The position numbers were made by a program, and so were the translations under genes. The notes below the pieces were generated by a model that did no database searches, was not told where the DNA came from, and saw only the letters and a list, made by a program, of their open reading frames with translations. 64,000 bases of DNA from Myxococcales bacterium (lineage in GTDB: Bacteria; Myxococcota_A; Polyangia; Haliangiales; Haliangiaceae). The DNA is taken from positions 372,001 to 436,000 of the forward strand of contig JADJUW010000002.1 in assembly GCA_016716835.1 (NCBI GenBank). Direction: 5' to 3'. Of the stretch, positions 26,822 to 33,711 are shown one piece after another; positions within the stretch are counted from its first letter, which is position 1; every line of letters begins with the position of its first letter.

Positions 26822-27799
26822 TTACCAGCGGCCAGAAACCATCGCCGAGGCGCCGCCAATTGTCGGCACGAGGGCAACTTCGGTCTTGCCCGCTGACTTA
26901 CCGCTGATGAAGTAGAGGACGGTGCCGGTGCCAATCGCCGCGAGGCCGGTAACCGAGATGATGGTCGCGATGTTGCCGGTCTTGCGCGCGTCGTTGATGT
27001 CGTCGAGCGACGCCCTGCTTTGACCGGTGTCGTATAGCTTGCGCGCATCGTCGTATTTATCCTTGGCGGAAAATGCGAGGCCAACGCCGCCGGCAAATAC
27101 GGCCGCGCCGCCGATGGCAACGTAGAGCCCAGTCTTGCTGCGCGTGCGTTTTTGTAATCCCGCGGCCTTGGCGGCGGTGGTCTTGGTGACGATGATGTCT
27201 TGCTCGGGGGCCTTTGGTTCAAGGTTGATCGTTACGAGCTGGCCGTCAACCGTCGCGTCGTGCGAGGTCACCAACTCACTTCCTGAATGCAAGCTGACGG
27301 TGTGGGGGCCGCGCAAGACCTCGAGTGGACCGCGTTGAATAACCGCAAGGTCAATCACCTCGCCATCCACGGAAATTTTTGGATCGGTCACGCGTTGATC
27401 TACCGTGATGAAAAGCATCCCGACGCGTGGCGCGAGCAGATCGTATTGTTTTCTGGCGAACATCGCGCGCTCGGCGTCGCCACGCGCGAGCGCCATCGCC
27501 TCGGCCTCGAAAAAAAACTTCCTGGCCTCGACCGGCTTATCCTGCTTGGTCGTGCACTCGCCGAGGTTGAGCAGCGTGCCAATCGCCGGGTCGAGGGTCT
27601 GGCTGGCGGCAAACAGGCGGCAGGCCTCGGCGTAGTCGCCGGCCGCCAATTTTTTGCGGCCCTCCTCAAACTTTTTGTCGGCCTCGGTCGGCTGGGCGTG
27701 TGCCGTCGGCGTGGCCATCCCGAGGCAAAGCACCAGCAGCGCGAGGGCAGCAACGAACGTTCGTTGCCATGTAAAAACAATCCCGTGGGTCATAAGCAT
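26822..27799 (-). CDS. TPR-PEGA protein, last gene of the phosphatase-kinase operon
   Basis: A 325-residue exported protein. Signal peptide with ATPTAHAQ cleavage is followed by a TPR pair (DKKFEEGRKKLAAGDYAEAC, then FAASQTLDPAIGTLLNLGEC) and RKFFFEAEAMALARGD. A PEGA-like beta region includes ITVDQRVTDPKISVDG and GPLEVLRGPHTVSLHSG. Two hydrophobic segments (GLYVAIGGAAVFAGGVGLAF and ISVTGLAAIGTGTVLYF) bracket a short helical loop, and the protein ends in GGASAMVSGRW. The order is the same as in the 868-1914 protein, so they look paralogous. It follows the kinase stop at 27818 by 18 bases. Probably a periplasmic partner of the kinase; function unknown. Confidence 0.82.
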   Translation of the reverse strand: MLMTHGIVFTWQRTFVAALALLVLCLGMATPTAHAQPTEADKKFEEGRKKLAAGDYAEACRLFAASQTLDPAIGTLLNLGECTTKQDKPVEARKFFFEAEAMALARGDAERAMFARKQYDLLAPRVGMLFITVDQRVTDPKISVDGEVIDLAVIQRGPLEVLRGPHTVSLHSGSELVTSHDATVDGQLVTINLEPKAPEQDIIVTKTTAAKAAGLQKRTRSKTGLYVAIGGAAVFAGGVGLAFSAKDKYDDARKLYDTGQSRASLDDINDARKTGNIATIISVTGLAAIGTGTVLYFISGKSAGKTEVALVPTIGGASAMVSGRW

Positions 27800-27817
27800 G
27801 GTTCTCGTTGGTGCTGA

Positions 27818-29497
27818 CTAGCGGTATGAATTTGGATCTTTGACCGGAGGCTTAGGCGTGGGGTTGCGACTCGCTTTGCTACCTGACCCTCGCACCTTAG
27901 TGGTAGCGGGCCTTTGGGCGGGTCTGGACGAGACCGGTTGCGGATCTGGTGTTGGCTTGGTTGGTACGCGGATAGGCGGCGTCGCGGTCAACGCCGCGTC
28001 GACACCGGGGGCCGTGGCCGCATCGACGAACGAGTTGGCGTCTGCACTGTCGGCGGGTTTCGCGCCCGCATCGACGACCGCGCTCGCATCCGCACCTTCG
28101 ACCGACTTGGTTTCGACGGTGGGGGTGCCCGCGCGCGATAGCGCCCACCATGCGGCTACAACAAGTCCAACGGCGGCGGCCACCACCAGCACGATCGACG
28201 TTAGCGATCGAGGCGCTTTGAGGTCGTTCGTATCGAGCGAGGTTACGGTATGCGCGCGTTGCGGCCTGCCCGCGGACGCACTCGTCGATACTGCCGCGGC
28301 AAAGCCGGGCGTCACTTGGTCGGGCGCGGTCAAAGGGGCACCGACCTTCATTGGCGTCGGCACTGTGTCTTCTTGCTCGACCGGGGGCAGCGGCGCCTTG
28401 GCGGCCGCCGGCGGCTTCGCCGCGCCCGGGCCTTTTGCGACCATCGGCGGTTTTGGTGCCGCGAGCTGGGCGCGGGTGGCAGCCGGCGCGGGCTTGGTGT
28501 CTACGGCGGTGACGTCATCGGCAAACTCGCGCTCAATTTGGTGGCGACGAATTCGCGCTTGGCGACCTGTGCCGGTGCTCTGGTCAAACTGGGCCAGCGC
28601 GGTTAGCAATTCAGCGGCGGATTGAAAGCGCTTCTCAGGCTCCTTCTCGAGGCATTTTTGAACCACGGCAAAGAGGCCCTTGGGCCAGGCTTTTTTGGTC
28701 GGCTGCGGCGGGTTGGAAAGGATGGCGCCGCCAAGCTCAAACACCGACTCGCCAATAAAGGGGCGACCACCTTCGATGAGCTCATACATGACGACGCCCA
28801 TCGACCAAATGTCAGAGCGAATGTCCGCAGCCTTCGCGGAATACAGTTGCTCCGGCGCCATGTAAAACGGCGTGCCAAGCATGACCGCGCTCTTGGTTAG
28901 ATTCTCGCCGTCGGTCTTGGAAATGCCAAAGTCGAGCATCTTGACGATCTTCTCGCCATGCTCGTTCTTGGTCAGAAAGAAATTGGCCGGCTTGATGTCG
29001 CGATGCACGACCCCGAGCTTGTGGGCGGCATTGAGCGCATCGCAGGCCTGCAGCGCGTATTCGATGGCATCGTGAATCGAGAATGCGCCGTATCGGGTCA
29101 GCAGCTCGCCGAGATCTTGGCCCTCGAGATATTCCATGACCATGTACGGCGTGCCGCTCGGCAGCGTGCCGACGTCGTGCACCTTGGCGACGTGCTGGCT
29201 CTTTATCTGCGCCGACGCCCGGGCCTCGCGCAGAAAGCGAGAGAGCGATTCGTTGCCGCTGCCGCTATCGGCGCGCAGGCACTTGATTGCCACCGTCTCG
29301 CCGAGCAGCTCATGCCGGGCGCGAAACACCATGCCCATGCCGCCGACGCCGATCATTTCCTCAATAATGTAGCGATCCAGGATTTTTGTTCCTGGAGCAA
29401 AACTTGAAAAGCTTGGCGCGGCGCCCACGGCAATTTCAATGTTAACAAGGACGCGCGAGGCTGGGGAGTCCCCTTGTTGGTGTGAATCCGCGCCCAT
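27818..29497 (-). CDS. Hanks-type Ser/Thr protein kinase with membrane anchor
   Basis: A 559-residue PknB-like kinase. The catalytic domain (~35-310) has the glycine loop GVGGMGMVF, Lys72 in VAIKCL, HRDIKPAN at 165-172, DFG at 189-191 and GTPFYMAPEQ. A Pro/Ala-rich segment follows, then one membrane helix (SIVLVVAAAVGLVVAAWWAL, ~437-456) and a low-complexity extracytoplasmic tail. All key residues are intact, so it should be active. It lies between the PPP phosphatase gene (upstream, 40 bases) and the TPR-PEGA gene, forming a likely three-gene operon for reversible phosphorylation. Targets are unknown. Confidence 0.93.
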   Translation of the reverse strand: MGADSHQQGDSPASRVLVNIEIAVGAAPSFSSFAPGTKILDRYIIEEMIGVGGMGMVFRARHELLGETVAIKCLRADSGSGNESLSRFLREARASAQIKSQHVAKVHDVGTLPSGTPYMVMEYLEGQDLGELLTRYGAFSIHDAIEYALQACDALNAAHKLGVVHRDIKPANFFLTKNEHGEKIVKMLDFGISKTDGENLTKSAVMLGTPFYMAPEQLYSAKAADIRSDIWSMGVVMYELIEGGRPFIGESVFELGGAILSNPPQPTKKAWPKGLFAVVQKCLEKEPEKRFQSAAELLTALAQFDQSTGTGRQARIRRHQIEREFADDVTAVDTKPAPAATRAQLAAPKPPMVAKGPGAAKPPAAAKAPLPPVEQEDTVPTPMKVGAPLTAPDQVTPGFAAAVSTSASAGRPQRAHTVTSLDTNDLKAPRSLTSIVLVVAAAVGLVVAAWWALSRAGTPTVETKSVEGADASAVVDAGAKPADSADANSFVDAATAPGVDAALTATPPIRVPTKPTPDPQPVSSRPAQRPATTKVRGSGSKASRNPTPKPPVKDPNSYR

Positions 29498-29537
29498 GTA
29501 GGCGGCTGTCAGATATGACCGCGAGGGCGAAGTCGCC

Positions 29538-31229
29538 CTAGGTTACGATGTGTGCGAGGTCGCGTGGGCGCGCGTAAAAGCCATTGCGGGCGCCGTGCAT
29601 GAACGGCCGGTAGTCGAGGGCCCACGGGATCACGCGGGTGGCATCGCCCCGCAGCTCGATCGTCGCCGCCATAGGCCTAACCGTGCGGTAGCTCGAGGCC
29701 TCAGGGACGTCGTTGTTGGCGCTGCCGCCGGCGGAGAAGACGTCGAGCAGGGTGATCGGGCATTGCGGGTAAACGTTGCAAAAGCCCTCGTCGATTTTTT
29801 CGTGGCCGCGTACCATCATGCTGCAGCCGATGCGTGCCATGAAGGCCGCGAATTGGCGCTGGCCAAAGCGAAAACGCGCGGTCTCATTTTGTAGCTCCTC
29901 GGGGACATAGTCGCTGCTTACCGGATCGCTCCACATCATTTGGAAGCGCATGTCCGCATCGTTGAGCGAGCCAAGATCTTGGTAGCGCTCGCGCATGAGG
30001 CTGTCGCGCGGGATGCCCGCATGGACAAAAAACAGATGATCGAAAATAATCGACGAAGGCAGGGCCTCGAAAAACGCCATGAAAGGCGAAAACTCGCGAT
30101 CGCTTAGATAGGGCAGCAGGCTGCTGATGCCCTCGGAGGGCTTAACCCCACCGTAGATGCGGCCGTTGTACTCGACAAAATATTCGTGATTGCCGCGCAA
30201 CAGGAACACGTGATCGGGCTCGGCGAGATACAGCTCCATCGCGGCTCGCAGCACGCCGTCGAAGCTAAAGATGCCGCGATCGATGTAATCGCCAAGCAGG
30301 ATTAGCTTGGGTTCTGGCGTGGCCTGCGGCTGTTTGCGCCACGCGGCGAGTTTCTCAAAGAACCGCGATTGTGCCAGCGCGGCCTTAAGGTTGCTGTAGC
30401 ATCCGTGCAGATCGCCAACGACGGTCAGATCGTAGGCCGCCCCGCGCCGCTTGGGTTGCGCGTAGACAAAGCCATCGAGAAACGGCGCCTGGCCGGCCAA
30501 CGCTGCCAGGGTTTGCACGCCCGTTAGCTTGCCTCGTCCGGCCTCGCGCCGCGCCGCCAAATCGGCGGTGACGCGTGCCGCGAGACGAACGTCGGCCGCA
30601 AATTGCTCTGCGATGACATTGGCATTGCCCGCGTAGTGAACCTCGATGCGGCTAAGCCACGCGGGGTCGGTCGCGGCAACGGGCAACGCCTGCGGGGCGT
30701 CGATCACCGACATCATGTCCTCGGTGATCTCGACCTCTATGGCCTCGGGGACCTCCGCCGCGAGCGCCTTCTCGAGTTGCAAGCGAAACCTCACCTCGTC
30801 GCGGTGAACCTTGCCGTCGTCGGCCATCATCGCGTCAACGGCGGCGATGAGCCCGGTGCGATTTTGCGGACTGAATTCAAGAAACGTCTCGTAGCAGCGC
30901 AGCATCAGCCGCGAGCTGACGTATTCGGTGGCATCTTCGTCTTTGGCGCGCGCCTCGCCGTAAAGCCCGCGAATATATAAGTCGACCTTGCTCACCAGAT
31001 CATAAAAATGGCCGGCAAACGTCTGCGTGGTCGCCGCGCGGTCGGCGGCGCTGGCACTGGCCATGGTCGCCTCGACCTGCGCGTGCACGAGCTGATGCAA
31101 AATACCGTGCACCAGCGCACGTTCCCGGTCGTTAAATTCTCCGTCGATGTAGCCGAACGCGGTCAGGTAGAAGACCAGCGCGTTCATCTGGCGCTCGGCA
31201 ACTACTGGATCGCTGCTCAGGTCCACCAT
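29538..31229 (-). CDS. PPP-family Ser/Thr phosphatase with N-terminal TerB-like domain
   Basis: A 563-residue protein. The metallophosphoesterase core has the PPP order: GDLHG (near 270), GDYIDRG (near 312), RGNHEYF (near 343), and the later VHAGIPRDS and VRGHEKIDEG. These supply the two-metal site of eukaryote-like protein phosphatases. The first ~190 residues are helical and include MADDGKVHRDEVRFRLQLE, resembling TerB-like tellurite/stress domains, and an unassigned region links them. No signal peptide. It is the first gene of the operon with a kinase 40 bases downstream, so it probably reverses that kinase's phosphorylations; this is inference. Confidence 0.88.
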   Translation of the reverse strand: MVDLSSDPVVAERQMNALVFYLTAFGYIDGEFNDRERALVHGILHQLVHAQVEATMASASAADRAATTQTFAGHFYDLVSKVDLYIRGLYGEARAKDEDATEYVSSRLMLRCYETFLEFSPQNRTGLIAAVDAMMADDGKVHRDEVRFRLQLEKALAAEVPEAIEVEITEDMMSVIDAPQALPVAATDPAWLSRIEVHYAGNANVIAEQFAADVRLAARVTADLAARREAGRGKLTGVQTLAALAGQAPFLDGFVYAQPKRRGAAYDLTVVGDLHGCYSNLKAALAQSRFFEKLAAWRKQPQATPEPKLILLGDYIDRGIFSFDGVLRAAMELYLAEPDHVFLLRGNHEYFVEYNGRIYGGVKPSEGISSLLPYLSDREFSPFMAFFEALPSSIIFDHLFFVHAGIPRDSLMRERYQDLGSLNDADMRFQMMWSDPVSSDYVPEELQNETARFRFGQRQFAAFMARIGCSMMVRGHEKIDEGFCNVYPQCPITLLDVFSAGGSANNDVPEASSYRTVRPMAATIELRGDATRVIPWALDYRPFMHGARNGFYARPRDLAHIVT

Positions 31230-31282
31230 CGAAATGAGCTTAGGACAATCGCCGTCGGCGCGCTTGGTGTATGCTTAGGTTT

Positions 31283-32845
31283 ATGGCAGCAAAGTCGCGA
31301 GCGGCGGCGACGCGTGGGGCAATCGGTGGCGCGGCACTTGTCGCGGTGCTGCTCGTGGCAGCCTCCGCTGGCGAGGCCCGGCCGCGCTTAGACGTAGGTG
31401 CTTACACCGGCGTGCTGGTGCTGGACGACGGCAATGAGCTCGGCAACGCCTGGGCTCCCGAGCAAGTGCCGGGAGTTGGGGCCGTGCTTGGTGTGCGGCT
31501 CGGTTTTGTGCCCTGGCGATGGTCGGTGGGGCGAGGCTACCTGGAGCTCGGCGCTGAAGCCGAAGCACGGTTGTCCTTGGCCGCTACCGGCAGCGAGCCC
31601 GCGTACGGTCGCAATTCGTATTCATCACCCGTGGTCGGCGTGCATGCGCAGTTTTCGCTGGCATATGCGCCGAGCGCCGACGCGCGCTGGGTGCCGTTTC
31701 TCTTGGTAGGCGGCGGCCCAGAAACCGTTTTCTCGTCATCGCCGTATGTGCAAACCGATGCCGATGCCGCCGCGTATTGGGGCGCCGGCGTGCGTTATCA
31801 ATTGCAGCCAACCTTCGCCTTGCGTCTCGACCTGCGCCAGGGCGTTACCGCTGGCCGCGACGCCGAGCGATCCTATACGTACGAAGTGGGGCTCGGCATC
31901 AGCAAGGCCATCATGTTTGGCCGGCCACCCAGGCCATCGCTGCCGCAGGATCGCGATGACGATGGCATCGTCGACGCGACCGACAAATGTCCCGAGGACG
32001 CGGAGACCTATAATAGCTATGAAGACGACGATGGCTGTCCCGACAACGCCGATCTCGACAACGACGGCATCAAAAACCAAGACGATAAGTGCCCCGAGCG
32101 CATCGAAAACTTTAACGGCATTGCCGACGATGACGGCTGTCCGGAAACGGATGACGACAACGATCGCATCCTGTCAAATCTCGATAAGTGCCCCGACGTG
32201 GCCGAGGACTACGACAAATTTGAGGACGAGGATGGCTGTCCAGATGTCGACAACGACCGCGATGGCGTGAGCGATGCGCTCGACGAATGTCCTGCGGAGC
32301 CCGAGTTGCGCAACGGGTATCGCGATGAAGACGGCTGCCCCGACGAGCTGCCGCGAGAAATTGCCAAGTACGCCGGCGTGGTGCCAGGCATTTCATTCGA
32401 GATGGGCGACGCCCGCATCAAGAAATCGTCTAATGCAACGCTCAAGGAGGCGGTGCGGGTATTTCGCAAGTATCCCGAGCTGCGCATTTCGATCATCGGC
32501 CACACCGATGACATCGGCACCCGCGAGGAAAATCTCGATCTGTCCAAGCGGCGCGCCGAGGCAGTCAAGTGGTGGTTAGTCGACCGCGGCATCATGCCCG
32601 AGCGCATCGAAGCCTTTGGCAAGGGTCCCGACGAGCCCAAGGTGCCCAACACCTCGCCGCAAAATCGCGAGCTCAACCGCCGCATCGAGTTTCAGCTCAT
32701 CATTGCGCCCCCGGTGGTCGCGCCGCCCCCGTCAGCCCCGCCGGCTGCGGCACCCGCCGCGCCAAAGGCCGCCCCCGCGGCGCCAAAGACCGCACCCGTT
32801 GCGCCAAAGGCCGCACCCGGCGCGACTCTGCCGAAGAAACCTTGA
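31283..32845 (+). CDS. OmpA-family outer-membrane protein with thrombospondin-3 repeats
   Basis: About 520 residues from the ATG at 31283 (MAAKSRAAAT); an ATG at 31271 adds four residues. A signal peptide leads into an eight-strand-like beta domain (~40-215), then five Asp-rich calcium-binding repeats each ending in DDDGCPD or DEDGCPD with a DKCPE segment, and an OmpA peptidoglycan-binding domain with ISIIGHTDDIGTREENLDLS and NRELNRRIEFQ. The C-terminal tail is an Ala-Pro-Lys repeat (APKAAPAAPKTAPVAPK). It tethers the outer membrane to the wall. The gene is divergent from the phosphatase operon with ~50 bases between. Confidence 0.92.
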   Translation: MAAKSRAAATRGAIGGAALVAVLLVAASAGEARPRLDVGAYTGVLVLDDGNELGNAWAPEQVPGVGAVLGVRLGFVPWRWSVGRGYLELGAEAEARLSLAATGSEPAYGRNSYSSPVVGVHAQFSLAYAPSADARWVPFLLVGGGPETVFSSSPYVQTDADAAAYWGAGVRYQLQPTFALRLDLRQGVTAGRDAERSYTYEVGLGISKAIMFGRPPRPSLPQDRDDDGIVDATDKCPEDAETYNSYEDDDGCPDNADLDNDGIKNQDDKCPERIENFNGIADDDGCPETDDDNDRILSNLDKCPDVAEDYDKFEDEDGCPDVDNDRDGVSDALDECPAEPELRNGYRDEDGCPDELPREIAKYAGVVPGISFEMGDARIKKSSNATLKEAVRVFRKYPELRISIIGHTDDIGTREENLDLSKRRAEAVKWWLVDRGIMPERIEAFGKGPDEPKVPNTSPQNRELNRRIEFQLIIAPPVVAPPPSAPPAAAPAAPKAAPAAPKTAPVAPKAAPGATLPKKP

Positions 32846-32868
32846 GCGGCTGCGGGGCGCGCGTGACG

Positions 32869-33000
32869 CGAAACCTTCGTTGCGGTCCCACGGCTATTCG
32901 CAGGGCTCATAACGCCTGGCACTCGGCCACGGCCTTAACGAAACAATTGGCACGAATAGAGAACCTCGTGACGGGACCTTCACGAAGCTTCGCGCCCCGC
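32869..33000 (+). repeat. Dispersed repeat, copy A (uninterrupted)
   Basis: About 132 bases that match, in inverted orientation and at roughly three quarters identity by eye, the sequence at 42164-42456. The best blocks are ACCTTCGTTGCGGTCCCACG at one end and GAACCTCGTGACGGGACCTT at the other, with GAAGCTTCG beyond. The ends contain GGTCCC and GGGACC in inverted relation, so the unit could fold. It lies just after the ompA stop. Confidence 0.75.
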
Positions 33001-33203
33001 GCGCTGGACCGCCGCGCTTGCGACGTCACGTATTAGTCATTTGTCAGCGAAAAGCAAAGGCCAATTGAATAGGGCGACCTTTAACGTCGACTCGCGGACG
33101 TAAGACATATCTCGCAGAGGTTGATCGTAAGGCGCCGGGCGCGGCTGTAAATGGCCGGCGCTTCGGCGCTCCACCGCAACGATTCACCAGGTGGATCTCT
33201 TGG
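33001..33203. other. Intergenic stretch downstream of repeat copy A
   Basis: Together with copy A this makes a 358-base gap between the ompA stop (32845) and the small membrane protein (33204). I see no additional ORF, tRNA or clear terminator in it; the sequence is moderately AT-richer than neighbouring genes. Confidence 0.4.
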
Positions 33204-33545
33204 CTATCCCTGCTCGTATTCAGGAGCATCCTCGGCCTCCGGTGGTAAGACAAACAGCTCTCGCAAGAAACCGGCGACCATCCACACCACGGCGAACCAT
33301 GGCAAGGAGATGGCCCATAGCATAGGCACCGCTAGCGCGCCCATTCCGCACCCATGCCCCGGCGGCGGGGATGCCGTCGCCAAAGCTATAACAAGCAGGT
33401 CGAGTACACCTCCGACGAATAGCGTCGCAATAAAGACTAATGTGAGGGCCATCCCTCGTCTGAGCCGGCGGCTTACCGAGATATATATGAAGTAGCCAGA
33501 AATTGGGACCACGAGCAATAACAGCGCGGGGATCAGCAATTCCAT
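33204..33545 (-). CDS. Small hypothetical membrane protein
   Basis: A 113-residue protein with three hydrophobic segments: LLIPALLLLVVPISGYFIYI, LTLVFIATLFVGGVLDLLVI and VPMLWAISLPWFAVVWMVAG. A short acidic tail ends in EDAPEYEQG. There is no recognised family. The gene stands alone between the repeat-bearing gap and the M28 ORF. The start has no clear Shine-Dalgarno. I keep it because helix spacing and charge distribution look protein-like. Confidence 0.6.
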   Translation of the reverse strand: MELLIPALLLLVVPISGYFIYISVSRRLRRGMALTLVFIATLFVGGVLDLLVIALATASPPPGHGCGMGALAVPMLWAISLPWFAVVWMVAGFLRELFVLPPEAEDAPEYEQG

Positions 33546-33711
33546 AGGATTATGGTGGTCTGTCGCGTGAAGCTCGACAAGCAGGATCCTTGAGAGCAGG
33601 GCAAAACTTTGTCAACGAGGTAAGGCATTGTCTACGAGATGTATCGACGCGTGGTGCCCGCAAGGAATCGTGCGGACGGTGCGGATCATCAAAGGCACGG
33701 CGGCAGGGAAA

